DNA of 64,000 bases. Source: Nocardia huaxiensis (GTDB taxonomy: Bacteria; Actinomycetota; Actinomycetes; Mycobacteriales; Mycobacteriaceae). A program made the translations under genes and the position numbers. Shown here in pieces: positions 17,716-25,487 of the stretch. The stretch is from assembly GCF_013744875.1 (NCBI RefSeq), contig NZ_CP059399.1:1860001-1924000 (forward strand). Direction: 5' to 3'. Numbering within the stretch: position 1 is the stretch's first letter; each line of letters begins with the position of its first letter. Below the pieces are notes generated by a model. It was not told where the DNA came from. It ran no database searches and saw nothing but the letters and a program-made list of their open reading frames with translations.

Positions 17716-18315
17716 TCAGTGGGGTTCGAGGGGGTTGGCGGCGATTCGGGTGGCTACGCCGCCCTGGATGAGGGTGGCGGCGGCGCAGGTGGGTTTGCGG
17801 GTGGCTTGGGATTGCATGTGGGAGAGGAAGTCTGGGCCGAAACTCAGGCGGGGGTAGTGGGTCATCAGGGTTTTGGTGAAGGTGGGGGTGAAGTCGGGGA
17901 GGCGGAGGCCGGAGACGTCGGCGCTGGTGCCTACCTGGAGGAGGTGGCTTTCTACATCCTCGGTGGGGGAGACGTCTTCGCGCATGTGCTGGATGATGAT
18001 GTGGCGGGCGCGGTTTCGGCGATCCTCGGGCCAGCCCAGGCCGGCTGTGAAGACGTTGGCGAGGTGGCCGCCTGCTTCTTCGAAGGGGAGGGTGTGGCTG
18101 TCGAAGGGGGCGGTCAGGCCCAGGTCGTGGAGGAGGGCTGCGACGTAGAGGAGTTCGGCGTCGTAGTCGAGGGAGTGGGTGCGGGCGTATTCGGCTGCCC
18201 AGAAGTAGGAGCGGACCGAGTGGTTGAACAGGGCCTGGTCGGCGTATTCGGCGCAGATCGAGCGGGCAGCGGTGGGGGCGTGGCCCTCGGGGGTGGGGAG
18301 GCCGGCGACAGTCAT
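17716..18315 (-). CDS. HD domain protein (cyanamide hydratase-like)
   Basis: The 199-residue protein has an HD metal-site pattern: FNHSVRSYFWAAEYA at about residues 31-45 supplies the first histidine, and AALLHDLGL at about 60-68 supplies the His-Asp pair. A further histidine lies in RARHIIIQHM. Length and spacing resemble the small HD hydrolases annotated as cyanamide hydratase or HD phosphohydrolase. The substrate cannot be told from sequence. The ATG at 18315 is chosen because upstream codons lack family features. It is followed upstream on the same strand by the 18390-18785 gene, with 74 bases between. Confidence 0.78.
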   Translation of the reverse strand: MTVAGLPTPEGHAPTAARSICAEYADQALFNHSVRSYFWAAEYARTHSLDYDAELLYVAALLHDLGLTAPFDSHTLPFEEAGGHLANVFTAGLGWPEDRRNRARHIIIQHMREDVSPTEDVESHLLQVGTSADVSGLRLPDFTPTFTKTLMTHYPRLSFGPDFLSHMQSQATRKPTCAAATLIQGGVATRIAANPLEPH

Positions 18316-18365
18316 CCGATGATTCTTGCCGGTGACTGTCGCCGGGCGATGAGGGGGTGGGGTCG

Positions 18366-18384
18366 GTTCCCGGTGGCCGGGAAC
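18366..18384 (-). terminator. Short hairpin after the 18390-18785 gene
   Basis: GTTCCCGG and CCGGGAAC form an 8-bp perfect stem with a 3-base loop (TGG), 6 bases beyond the stop of the gene at 18390-18785. No T run follows, so it is a weak terminator or an RNA-processing hairpin. Confidence 0.45.
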
Positions 18385-18389
18385 ACCCG

Positions 18390-18785
18390 TCACGCGGCGC
18401 CGAGAGCGGCGGCGATCTTGCCGGCCATGGCGGTCACGGCCGGAGACTTCGCTGTTCCGGTGGCCGATTCGACGGCGACCAGGACGGTTCGAACGAAATT
18501 CTCCGCCTCGGCGGAGGACTGGGTGCCGAGTACCGCAACGGCCGCGGTCAGCGCCGGCAGCACGTGGTCGGCGAGTTCGGCGGCGTTCTTGCCGGGCAGT
18601 TTGATATCGCGGGCCTTGGCGGACAGGAGGTGGCCGGTCAGCCCGGTGGCCGAGGTGAGGGCGATGGTGCCCTGGCTGATGCCCTTGTGCGGGGCGCCGG
18701 CGGCGGCCAGCAGGGACACCGCACCGTAGGCGGCGGTGCGGACGATGCTCTTGTCCTGGTCGGTCAGGGTGATGGTGGCGGACAT
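18390..18785 (-). CDS. Hypothetical alanine-rich protein
   Basis: The 131-residue protein starts at an ATG with AAGGAG 8 bases upstream. It is helical and small-residue-rich: ITLTDQDKSIVRTAAYGAVSLLAAAGAPHKG, then SATGLTGHLLS, then HVLPALTAAVAVLG and a final Ala-rich helix. No cysteine, signal peptide or clear membrane span is seen, though two stretches are moderately hydrophobic. It resembles small cytoplasmic hypothetical proteins of Nocardia, but I do not recognise a family. It could be in one transcript with the HD gene downstream. Confidence 0.6.
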   Translation of the reverse strand: MSATITLTDQDKSIVRTAAYGAVSLLAAAGAPHKGISQGTIALTSATGLTGHLLSAKARDIKLPGKNAAELADHVLPALTAAVAVLGTQSSAEAENFVRTVLVAVESATGTAKSPAVTAMAGKIAAALGAA

Positions 18786-19116
18786 GGTGTGCTCCTTCGA
18801 ATGATGGTGTGTGGCAGGCGATCTGGCCGGGAGGGTTTCGGTCGCGCTGTTCGATGTACACACTGTCGCCCTCGCCGCTGACACGAACCTGACGCCCGGC
18901 TGACAGCGCTGCTGACACGGGAGCGGACCGCGTCGGCCCGCCGGTTGCCTGCGGATTCCGGTGCAGGCCCTGCCCGGCTCGCTGTTCGTCAGGTCGTGCG
19001 CAATCTGCTGAATCCACTCTGAGCTGCGCCGTTAGCCGGTCATTGGTCGGTCGTTGGTGATTTCTCCGAGAGTCGATGCGAGCCGCTGAGGGGCGGCACC
19101 GATCGAGGGAGTCATC
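18786..19116. other. Intergenic region without a convincing gene
   Basis: This 331-base divergent gap lies between two start codons and so should hold two promoters. The only pattern noticed is a cluster of CTGACA words (GCTGACACG, GGCTGACAGC, GCTGACACGG) around 18880-18920. A CGAGGGAGTC ribosome site stands just before the start at 19117. No ORF with coding character was found. Confidence 0.5.
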
Positions 19117-19515
19117 ATGGGAAATGTCAACCGCGCCAAGGATGTACGCCGTCTCGCCGCTGCCGCGCTCGCGGCCGGTGCGCTCGCGGTGGGCGGCACG
19201 GTCGCGCTGGCCGCTCCCGCCGCCGCGGGTTACGACTGTCCGGGCGGGGTGTTCTGCGGCTACGACGGCCGTGACGGCACCGGCAGCATGATCTTCCAGT
19301 ACGACTCGAGCTGCGTGCTGCACGACATCGGCAATGGCGGTGTGGGCGACCGGCTGACCTCGTACTGGAACCGCAGCGGCAAGACCGCGTGGGTCTACAA
19401 CTGGACCGGCACCTACTGGCAGGAACTGGCCACCATCCCGGACGGCAGCCGGGGCAATCTGCCTTCCAGCGTGGACAATATCGCCGATGCCGTGAAGTTC
19501 TGCACCCCCGTCTAG
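19117..19515 (+). CDS. Secreted peptidase inhibitor I36 family protein
   Basis: The 132-residue product has a long signal peptide (basic head VNRAKDVRR, Ala/Gly core, cleavage after APAAA at about residue 37). The mature part of about 95 residues has the I36/crystallin-like pattern: CPGGVFCGYDGRDGTGSMIFQY, SCVLHDIG, DRLTSYWNRSGKTAWVY, then NIADAVKFC. Four cysteines could form two disulfides. Streptomyces relatives inhibit metalloproteases, but many family members are uncharacterised. It is monocistronic with its own upstream gap. Confidence 0.82.
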   Translation: MGNVNRAKDVRRLAAAALAAGALAVGGTVALAAPAAAGYDCPGGVFCGYDGRDGTGSMIFQYDSSCVLHDIGNGGVGDRLTSYWNRSGKTAWVYNWTGTYWQELATIPDGSRGNLPSSVDNIADAVKFCTPV

Positions 19516-19644
19516 TCCGAGGTCGTTTCGATTCCCCCCGATTTCGATTGGCAATACCTACTTTCGGCCAGCAAGATTGAGCCCGAGGACCGCCTGGTGT
19601 GGTTTCGCGCGGCAGGCCGTGGGGTCGGGATGAGGGATGAAGGC

Positions 19645-20703
19645 ATGACGGACAACAACGAGCAGCACCCGGGGTACGGCACTCCGCAACAGCCGTACGG
19701 GGGGACGGGTGCGCAGTGGCCGGTTCCGCCGCAGGGGTATACCGCGCCCGGACAGCAGACCGGCGGGTACCAGGCGGCTGACCCGACCATGCAGTGGGCC
19801 GCGAACGAGAATCCGGCGCAGGCGGGATATGCCCCGCCGGGTTACGCCCCGCAGGGATATGCGCCGCAGGGCCAGTTCCCGCCGCAGGATCCGTATGCGC
19901 AGCAAGGGTTTTCGCAGCAGCAGTACTACCCCGGTCAGCAGCCGGGGTTTCCGGGGCAGCCGGGGTACGGCCCGCAGCCGCCGCAGCGCAATCGGACCGG
20001 TTTGATCGTCGCGATCGCGGTGGTCGTGGTGGCGCTGGTCGGCGGCGGGATCGCGGCGGTCGCGCTCACCCGGGACTCCGACGACGGCCTGTCCGGGCAG
20101 GCCGCCACTTCGACCACCACGACCGCCACCTCGGTGAAAACCACGGTTCCGTCGACGAAGTCGACGACGGCCGCCGCCACGCCCGGCTTCAAGGGTGTGG
20201 TGGTGCCGTCCATGGGCATCGCCTACGACGTGCCCACTGGCTGGACCGTCGCGGCGGCGTCCGAGACCGAGTCGTCGACCGGCACCAGTGGAACGCTGGT
20301 CGGCTTCGGCCGGGCGTACGAGGGCTACAACTACTGCCCCGGATCCACCTACCGCGCAATCGGTTTCGTGGTGAAGTCGGATGTGGCCGACCTCGCGGCG
20401 GCCGCGACCAAGGTGGCCAAGATCGCCTCGGAGAGCGGCTTCTCGGAGAAGAACGCGCAGCCCAAGTCGCCGTCGGATGTCACCACCACGAGCGGGATCG
20501 CCGGGAAGATGGTGGAGGGCGCCGGCCCGTGGAAGCCGTCGAAGGAGGGCTGCACCGCGAACGCGTACGCCGTGTACACGTTCGCGTTCAAGGGCCCGCA
20601 GGGGGCGACGCTGGTGCTGGCCATCGAGGCCGACCGGAATGCCACGGGTGAGACCACGCCGGATCAGGCCATGCAGATCATCCAGAGTGTGCGGAAGATC
20701 TGA
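19645..20703 (+). CDS. Membrane-anchored protein with Pro/Gln/Tyr-rich cytoplasmic tail and extracellular domain
   Basis: The 352-residue protein starts at the ATG preceding TDNNEQHPGYG; earlier in-frame ATGs have no ribosome site. Residues 1-115 are a low-complexity tail of Pro, Gln, Gly and Tyr with repeated PPGYAPQGYAPQG-like units. One membrane helix follows at about 118-140 (LIVAIAVVVVALVGGGIAAVAL), then a Thr/Ser-rich stalk (about 150-180) and an extracellular domain of about 170 residues with three cysteines. This layout is common in actinobacterial envelope proteins, where the tail may assemble with cell-growth proteins. Function unknown. Confidence 0.75.
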   Translation: MTDNNEQHPGYGTPQQPYGGTGAQWPVPPQGYTAPGQQTGGYQAADPTMQWAANENPAQAGYAPPGYAPQGYAPQGQFPPQDPYAQQGFSQQQYYPGQQPGFPGQPGYGPQPPQRNRTGLIVAIAVVVVALVGGGIAAVALTRDSDDGLSGQAATSTTTTATSVKTTVPSTKSTTAAATPGFKGVVVPSMGIAYDVPTGWTVAAASETESSTGTSGTLVGFGRAYEGYNYCPGSTYRAIGFVVKSDVADLAAAATKVAKIASESGFSEKNAQPKSPSDVTTTSGIAGKMVEGAGPWKPSKEGCTANAYAVYTFAFKGPQGATLVLAIEADRNATGETTPDQAMQIIQSVRKI

Positions 20704-20715
20704 GAAAGTCCGTTT

Positions 20716-20904
20716 TTACGGGGATTCGCCGTCGTGTCGCTCTCGTGAGAGCCGGCGCAGGAATTCGGGGTCGTCGTCGGGCCCGATGATGCGGTGTTGC
20801 CGGGTCGGCGCTACACCGGTGCCGGACGGTCGCTGGGGTCCGAAGGCCTTCCAGCACAACATCGCGACTGCCACGATCGCGATGAGTGCCAACAGGTACG
20901 TCAC
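20716..20904 (-). CDS. Small membrane protein
   Basis: The start is taken as the GTG at 20904 because CAGGAGG lies 8 bases upstream; a GTG 9 bases earlier overlaps that site. The 62-residue product has one N-terminal membrane helix (YLLALIAIVAVAMLCW) and a polar tail with HRIIGPDDDPEFLRRLSRE. The tail resembles small mycobacterial membrane proteins whose role is unknown. It ends 12 bases from the convergent gene at 19645-20703. Confidence 0.65.
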   Translation of the reverse strand: MTYLLALIAIVAVAMLCWKAFGPQRPSGTGVAPTRQHRIIGPDDDPEFLRRLSRERHDGESP

Positions 20905-20975
20905 GTCGCTCACCTCCTGCCAACGAGGGTAATCCGTCGACGTACCTGCGGCACCGTAGAACGGTAAATCGCGGT

Positions 20976-21209
20976 TTAGACGCGGGTCGCCTCGGTGGTG
21001 AGGGACTTGAGCAACTGCAATACCTCGGATTCACGGAACCGGCGGTGACCGCCGGGAGTGCGGAGCGAGCCGAGACGCCCGGCGTGCGCCCAGCGGGTAA
21101 CGGTCTTCGGATCTACGTGGAACAGGGCAGCCACCTGGCCAGGGGTGAGCAGGGTGTCCTGGCCGGTGACGGAACCCAATACGCGGCTCGCCGCGGTGAA
21201 CGCAGTCAT
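20976..21209 (-). CDS. bldC: BldC-like MerR-family DNA-binding protein
   Basis: The 77-residue protein is almost entirely a winged helix-turn-helix: LLTPGQVAALFHVDPKTVTRWAHAGRLG, then RTPGGHRRFRESEV. This is the BldC/excisionase head without an effector domain. In Streptomyces, BldC binds head-to-tail on AT-rich direct repeats and delays development; actinobacteria such as mycobacteria keep a close homolog (from memory Rv0500A). The ATG at 21209 has GGAAAGG upstream, and in-frame ATGs before it are less likely. It is divergent from the gene at 21436 across an unusually AT-rich gap with a 14-bp palindrome. Confidence 0.87.
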   Translation of the reverse strand: MTAFTAASRVLGSVTGQDTLLTPGQVAALFHVDPKTVTRWAHAGRLGSLRTPGGHRRFRESEVLQLLKSLTTEATRV

Positions 21210-21318
21210 TCGCAAACCTTTCCGTATCGACAGATCCCTCATCAGTAGCGACATCGTTGCACCGCACCCCCCGAGTGTTCGAACAGTCTCTTTTTGGTAA
21301 AGAGGAAGTAATAGACAA

Positions 21319-21332
21319 AACGGATATCCGTT
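21319..21332. promoter_or_regulatory. 14-bp perfect palindrome in AT-rich bldC upstream region
   Basis: AACGGATATCCGTT is a perfect palindrome, 110 bases before the bldC start and 104 before the DUF4229 start. It lies in the most AT-rich stretch of this part of the window (about 21285-21360), which suggests an operator for one or both divergent genes. Confidence 0.45.
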
Positions 21333-21435
21333 ATGTGTTCGCGATCACTTTTGACTGGCCAGTAGCGAATATCCAGCGACATTCAGGCGGAGGGCGCGGC
21401 GTATGCCCGAATCGGTGTCACCTAGGCTGTGGGCC

Positions 21436-21744
21436 GTGAGTGAACCGACCCAGTCGAACGGTGCGGGGCGACGCCTCGCGAAGAATCTGGCCCTCTACAC
21501 GGTGGCCCGGCTGGGCCTGGTCGCCGTGATCGCCGCGATCATCATCGGGGTCGCCAAGCTGGTGAGCGTGACCGTTCCGGTCATCGTCGCGCTGCTGTTC
21601 GGCCTGCTCATCGCCATGCCGCTGTCGCTGGTGCTGTTCAAAAAGCTTCGGACGCAAGTGAACAGGGACATCGCCGCGGTCGACGAGAAGCGGCGCAAGG
21701 ATCGCGAACAGCTCATGAAGCGCCTGCAGGGCGGCGACGCGTGA
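21436..21744 (+). CDS. DUF4229 small membrane protein
   Basis: The GTG at 21436 gives a 102-residue protein with two membrane helices (about residues 20-42 and 48-68) and a highly charged C-terminal helix ([30 protein letters not shown]). This is the DUF4229 layout known from mycobacteria (from memory Rv0531). An ATG at 21403 would add 11 residues that do not look conserved. The stop overlaps the GTG of the next gene by 4 bases. Confidence 0.78.
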   Translation: MSEPTQSNGAGRRLAKNLALYTVARLGLVAVIAAIIIGVAKLVSVTVPVIVALLFGLLIAMPLSLVLFKKLRTQVNRDIAAVDEKRRKDREQLMKRLQGGDA

Positions 21745-22826
21745 AGCGCTGCGATCGACCCGCGCCCCGCGACTGGGTCGACAATGCGGTGCGGCTCATC
21801 GACGCCGACACCCAGCGCAGCGCCGACACCCATCTGCTGCGGTATCCGTTGCCCGCCGACTGGGGTGTGCAGCTGTACCTGAAGGACGAATCCACCCACA
21901 TCACAGGCAGTCTCAAGCATCGCCTGGCGAGATCGCTGTTCCTGTACTCGCTCTGCAACGGCTGGATCACCGAAGGCACCACGGTGGTGGAGGCTTCGTC
22001 CGGTTCGACCGCCGTCAGCGAGGCGTACTTCGCGAAACTGCTGGGCCTGGACTTCGTGGCCGTCATGCCGGCCAAGACCTCACCGGAGAAGATCGCGCTG
22101 ATCGAGGCGCAGGGCGGGCGCTGCCATCTGGTGCAGAACGCACCCGACATCTATACCGAGGCAGCGCGTTTGGCGGCCGAGACCAACGGCCACTACATGG
22201 ACCAGTTCACGCACGCCGAACGCGCCACGGACTGGCGCGGCAATAACAATATTGCCGAATCGATCTTCGAACAGCTGGCCCTGGAGACGCATCCGGTGCC
22301 CGAGTGGATCGTCGTCGGCGCAGGTACGGGCGGTACCAGCGCGACCATCGGCCGCTACATCCGCTACAAGCGGCACGCCACCAAGCTGGCCGTGGTGGAT
22401 CCGGAGAATTCGGCCTTCTACGGCGGATACGAGCTTTCCGACATCGGCTATCAGACCGGAATGCCTTCGCGGATCGAAGGAATCGGGCGTCCGCGGGTGG
22501 AGCCGTCGTTCCTGCCGAACGTGGTCGACACCATGATCGAGGTTCCCGACGCCGGGTCGATCGCGGCCGCGCGGCGGGCCAGCGCGGCGCTGGGCAAGCG
22601 GGTGGGCGGGTCCACCGGAACCAACCTCTGGGGTGCGTTTGCCCTGATTGCCGACATGCTCGCAGAAGGCCGCACGGGCAGCGTGGTCACGCTACTGTGC
22701 GATGGCGGGGACCGTTATGCCGGAACCTATTTCAATGACGAGTGGGTTGCCGGTCAGGGGCTGAGCCTGGCGGAACCGGAAGCGGTGCTTGCCGAATTCA
22801 TCGCTACCGGTCATTGGTCGGCTTAG
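21741..22826 (+). CDS. PLP-dependent cysteine synthase/cysteine desulfhydrase family enzyme
   Basis: The 361-residue protein belongs to fold type II PLP enzymes. The cofactor lysine is in [13 protein letters not shown] (about residue 59), the substrate-binding loop is [15 protein letters not shown], and the phosphate-binding glycines are [14 protein letters not shown]. The GSLKHR variant and the overall length fit the Cds1-like branch (L-cysteine desulfhydrase of mycobacteria, making sulfide and pyruvate) better than CysK or CysM. That assignment is by recall. It is translationally coupled to the DUF4229 gene by a 4-base overlap, an unusual pairing. Confidence 0.85.
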   Translation: MKRCDRPAPRDWVDNAVRLIDADTQRSADTHLLRYPLPADWGVQLYLKDESTHITGSLKHRLARSLFLYSLCNGWITEGTTVVEASSGSTAVSEAYFAKLLGLDFVAVMPAKTSPEKIALIEAQGGRCHLVQNAPDIYTEAARLAAETNGHYMDQFTHAERATDWRGNNNIAESIFEQLALETHPVPEWIVVGAGTGGTSATIGRYIRYKRHATKLAVVDPENSAFYGGYELSDIGYQTGMPSRIEGIGRPRVEPSFLPNVVDTMIEVPDAGSIAAARRASAALGKRVGGSTGTNLWGAFALIADMLAEGRTGSVVTLLCDGGDRYAGTYFNDEWVAGQGLSLAEPEAVLAEFIATGHWSA

Positions 22827-22863
22827 TTTTCGCACGGCACAGCTGTGGGGTGAGTACTTATGG

Positions 22864-23742
22864 TCACCCATCCAGTTGTTTGCTGTTCGGTAGCTGTAAA
22901 GGCTGAGTTGGAGTCGGATCGCGTCGGGCAGTAGTGCTGGACGCCTGTCCGGCACGGGAATTCGGGTCTCCCGAGGTGTTAAGAGGGGTTGACGAAATCG
23001 GTCGCTCGCGCACGACTGGACGGGTGACCGCCGTCGGTTGATCGACGATCGCGCAGTGCGTGAACCACCACGATTGCAAGCCCGGCGCCTGCCAGAACTT
23101 CACATGCATCTCACGGATGGCCAGCGTCTGCGGATCACGGACGAGCTTGGTAGTACTACCCGGATCGCCGCTCACCGAATCACTCCGCCAGATCATCGCG
23201 AAGTCCGGATTGACCAGGCAGTTCTCCACAACCTCCCGGGCGCGGTCGTCCTCCCCGCGCCGGGCCAGCTGCAACCGGAACAGCCCGACCGAGTTCTGTG
23301 CCTCGCCCATCCAATCCACCAGGACCGTTCGGGAGAGGGGATTGAGGAACAGCCACTCCAGCATGTTGGTGCCCGGATCCAGCTGTTGGAAGATCGCCCG
23401 GTGCGGTTCGTTGACCGCGAGCATGTCCAGGGTCGCGGAGATGAAGGCCGCCGGTTTGGGCAGCAGCTGCAGGTACTCGAGGTCGCTCTCGGATGGATGA
23501 TCGGCTTCGATGCGGGGCGCGGGGCCTTCGGCCAAAGTCAGCGCGTACTCGTGTTCGGCGCTGTTCAATTGGAGTGCGCTGCTGAGGGATTCGGTGACCC
23601 GGCGGGACGGGTTCGCACCGGCCTCTATCTTGGTGAGGTAGGGGACCGAGAGGTTGGCGAGCCAGGCCAGTTGGGGGCGGGTGAGATTGGCGGTCGTGCG
23701 GCGCTGGCGAATGAACTCGCCGAACGTGGGAACTCCGTTCAT
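22864..23742 (-). CDS. XRE-family regulator with MmyB-like ligand domain
   Basis: The 292-residue protein has an N-terminal XRE helix-turn-helix (residues 8-62: FGEFIRQRRTTANLTRPQLAWLANLSVPYLTKIEAG) and a C-terminal domain of the MmyB type, which binds fatty-acid-like ligands in characterised members. The domain shows the usual NMLEWLFLNP, ARRGEDDRAREVVE and MIWRSDSV patterns. The last 40 residues are Ser/Thr/Pro-rich and look disordered. It is divergent from the small gene at 23883 across an AT-rich gap with repeats, so autoregulation and control of that gene are likely. Confidence 0.86.
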   Translation of the reverse strand: MNGVPTFGEFIRQRRTTANLTRPQLAWLANLSVPYLTKIEAGANPSRRVTESLSSALQLNSAEHEYALTLAEGPAPRIEADHPSESDLEYLQLLPKPAAFISATLDMLAVNEPHRAIFQQLDPGTNMLEWLFLNPLSRTVLVDWMGEAQNSVGLFRLQLARRGEDDRAREVVENCLVNPDFAMIWRSDSVSGDPGSTTKLVRDPQTLAIREMHVKFWQAPGLQSWWFTHCAIVDQPTAVTRPVVRERPISSTPLNTSGDPNSRAGQASSTTARRDPTPTQPLQLPNSKQLDG

Positions 23743-23768
23743 TAGTTAGCTTGACCTTACTTGTATAG

Positions 23769-23810
23769 CTGATAAGTACACGCGCGGTTGCCAACTGATA
23801 CACGCACGGT
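23769..23810. promoter_or_regulatory. Direct-repeat operator candidate between XRE regulator and small gene
   Basis: CTGATAAGTACACGCGCGGT at 23769-23788 and CTGATACACGCACGGT at 23795-23810 are an imperfect direct repeat, the second copy lacking about 4 bases. They lie 26-68 bases upstream of the XRE start and 73-114 before the divergent gene. A TTGACC hexamer at 23751-23756 may serve the rightward promoter. Confidence 0.4.
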
Positions 23811-23882
23811 GGTGCTGGGAGAGGCTGCGCGGTATCCCGTTCTGCTCCAATAGTTTGAAACAACAACAATCCAGGAGTTGAG

Positions 23883-24170
23883 TTGGGGCAGCATCCGCAC
23901 TCGGTGATGGGAGTCAATGTGACCGTGGGACCTTGGGTCGTCACTCCCGAAGCCGAGGCAGCAATCCATACCGAAGTCGCCGGCATCATCCACGCGTGGG
24001 AGCCCGTCGCGGCCGGGCGCTACGAGGATCGCGACGGCGATATCTGGGAGAAGGATCCGCGCGGCTGGCGGCTGGTGCTGCAGGCCGGTGTCGCGGTCGA
24101 GCCCGACGCGGTGTGGGACTGGAACGACGGGCACGTCGTCGACTACGCACCCTTCACGCCTTGTAGCTGA
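23883..24170 (+). CDS. Small acidic Trp-rich protein beside XRE regulator
   Basis: A TTG at 23883 with AGGAG five bases upstream starts a 95-residue protein; an ATG at 23907 is the alternative. The product is acidic with five tryptophans: GPWVVTPEAEA, IIHAWEPVAAGRYEDRDGDIWEKDPRGWRLVL, VEPDAVWDWNDGHVVDYAPF. No signal peptide or membrane span is present. Its divergent position to the XRE gene matches a recurrent Nocardia layout of XRE regulator with small partner. No family recognised. Confidence 0.6.
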   Translation: MGQHPHSVMGVNVTVGPWVVTPEAEAAIHTEVAGIIHAWEPVAAGRYEDRDGDIWEKDPRGWRLVLQAGVAVEPDAVWDWNDGHVVDYAPFTPCS

Positions 24171-24207
24171 ACGGTTTTCCGCTCACGGAGAACATCCTTC
24201 CGGACAT

Positions 24208-24253
24208 GTCAATTTTTGTTGACGCGCTCCGAGTGTCAACGTAAATTGACACT
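24208..24253. promoter_or_regulatory. Two copies of GTCAA-N6-TTGAC inverted repeat before the HTH/Clp-N operon
   Basis: GTCAA at 24208-24212 pairs with TTGAC at 24219-24223. A second unit, AGTGTCAA at 24232-24239 and TTGACACT at 24246-24253, has the same 6-base spacer, 27 bases further. The second unit ends 1 base before the ATG of the HTH gene, so binding there would block transcription or translation start. Identical geometry in both copies argues for a dimeric regulator, most simply the HTH protein itself. Confidence 0.68.
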
Positions 24254-24254
24254 C

Positions 24255-24476
24255 ATGAGTGAAGCAACGACTCTGGCGGCCGCGGCCGGCAGCCCCGATC
24301 CCCAGGTGGGACTGCGGGCCGTGCTGGCACTGCGCCGGCTGCTCGAGCGGCTCGAAGCCATCCAGGTCAGCAATGCCCGCGGGCAGGGCTGGTCCTGGCA
24401 GGCCATCGCGGACGCGCTCGAGGTCAGCCGGCAGGCGGTCCACCAGAAGTACAACCGGAAGGGCGGTATCCGCTGA
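24255..24476 (+). CDS. Small helix-turn-helix protein coupled to Clp N-domain gene
   Basis: The 73-residue protein has an N-terminal helical segment (LRAVLALRRLLERLEAIQVSNARGQG) and a C-terminal HTH (SWQAIADALEVSRQAVHQKY), like the DNA-binding part of ParB or sigma-region-4 proteins. It starts immediately after the second inverted repeat and its stop overlaps the next start (TGATG). An autorepressor role is inferred from this arrangement. From memory, mycobacteria and Streptomyces have comparable small HTH genes next to Clp N-domain proteins. Confidence 0.77.
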   Translation: MSEATTLAAAAGSPDPQVGLRAVLALRRLLERLEAIQVSNARGQGWSWQAIADALEVSRQAVHQKYNRKGGIR

Positions 24477-25063
24477 TGTTCGAACGATTCACCAAGGACG
24501 CCAAATACGCGGTCGTCATGGCCCAGGAGGAGGCGCGGGAACTGCACGCGCACTCCATCGGGGTCGAACACGTCCTGCTCGGACTGCTGGGCGCACCCGA
24601 CGACGAGCTCGCGCAGATGCTCGCCGACAACGGCCTCACCGCCGAGAGCGTGCGAGAAGCGCTGGCGCGCAAGCGCGGTGGCGAACCGCTCGGCGCGGAG
24701 GACGCGGAAGCCCTGCGCTCCATAGGAATCGACCTCGACGCCGTGCGCGAGAGCCTGGAGGCCAGCTTCGGAGAAGACGCGCTCGACCGGGCGCTTCCGG
24801 AGCAGAGCGGTCGCTGGGGCTTCTTCCGCGGCGCGAAAGACCGCTCCTGGGGCCACATTCCGTTCACCGGCGAGGCCAAGAAGGTGCTCGAACTGTCCCT
24901 GCGCGAGGCGCTGGCCCGCAAGGAGAAGACCATCGAGGCCGGGCACATCCTGCTCGGCATCCTGCGCGCACCCAACGAGACCACCCGCCGGCTGCTCGGC
25001 GGCGACGCGGGAGTCACCCGGCTGCGCGACGCCACCAATGCCTACCTCGATCGCGCCGCCTGA
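24476..25063 (+). CDS. Stand-alone Clp N-domain protein (ClpC adaptor-like)
   Basis: The 195-residue protein consists of two Clp N-terminal repeats, about residues 1-68 (FTKDAKYAVVMAQEEARELHAHSIGVEHVLLGLL) and 125-190 (FTGEAKKVLELSLREAL, TIEAGHILLGIL), with a variable linker between. There is no Walker motif, so it is not an unfoldase. In ClpC/ClpA the same domain binds adaptors and substrates; in mycobacteria the stand-alone ClpC2 protein binds ClpC1-targeting compounds (from memory). It probably tunes ClpCP proteolysis or sequesters ClpC ligands. It is translationally coupled to the HTH gene and shares its operators. Confidence 0.85.
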   Translation: MFERFTKDAKYAVVMAQEEARELHAHSIGVEHVLLGLLGAPDDELAQMLADNGLTAESVREALARKRGGEPLGAEDAEALRSIGIDLDAVRESLEASFGEDALDRALPEQSGRWGFFRGAKDRSWGHIPFTGEAKKVLELSLREALARKEKTIEAGHILLGILRAPNETTRRLLGGDAGVTRLRDATNAYLDRAA

Positions 25064-25098
25064 GCGCCAGAACGTCCGGTCCGCTCTACGATCGGGGC

Positions 25099-25476
25099 AT
25101 GACGCTCCTGATCCGTCTGGTAATCACCGGCTTCGCCATCTGGCTGGCCTCCGAATGGGTGGGCGGCATCGACATCCGCCCCGACGACACCACCTCCGAC
25201 AAGCTCATCGTGCTCGCGGTGGCGGCGGTCATCTTCACCATTGTGAACGCGCTGGTGAAGCCCATCGTGAAACTGCTGTCGCTGCCGCTGGTGATCCTCA
25301 CCCTCGGCCTGTTCCTGATCGTGATCAATGCCCTCATGCTGTGGCTGACCTCGGTCCTCACCGAGACCACCAAATACCAGCTGCACGTCGAGGGCTTCTG
25401 GGCGGCGGTCTGGGGCGGCATCATCATCGCCCTGGTGAACTGGGTCCTGGGCGTGCTCGTCCCCGACAACGACTAG
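25099..25476 (+). CDS. Phage holin family (COG1950) membrane protein
   Basis: The 125-residue protein has four membrane helices and the family pattern: LVITGFAIWLASEWVGGI, then FTIVNALVKPIVKLLSLPL, VILTLGLFLIVINALMLWL and a last helix ending VLGVLVP. The family is named from similarity to holins but occurs as a housekeeping membrane protein in many bacteria with no prophage nearby, as here. Function unknown. It lies 35 bases after the Clp-N gene and may share its transcript; it converges on menA. Confidence 0.85.
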   Translation: MTLLIRLVITGFAIWLASEWVGGIDIRPDDTTSDKLIVLAVAAVIFTIVNALVKPIVKLLSLPLVILTLGLFLIVINALMLWLTSVLTETTKYQLHVEGFWAAVWGGIIIALVNWVLGVLVPDND

Positions 25477-25487
25477 CTGATCGCCGC

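Noticed and set aside
25099..25476. Prophage remnant suggested by a holin-family gene
   Set aside because: COG1950 proteins are chromosomal housekeeping membrane proteins in many bacteria, and no other phage genes or attachment sites are near.
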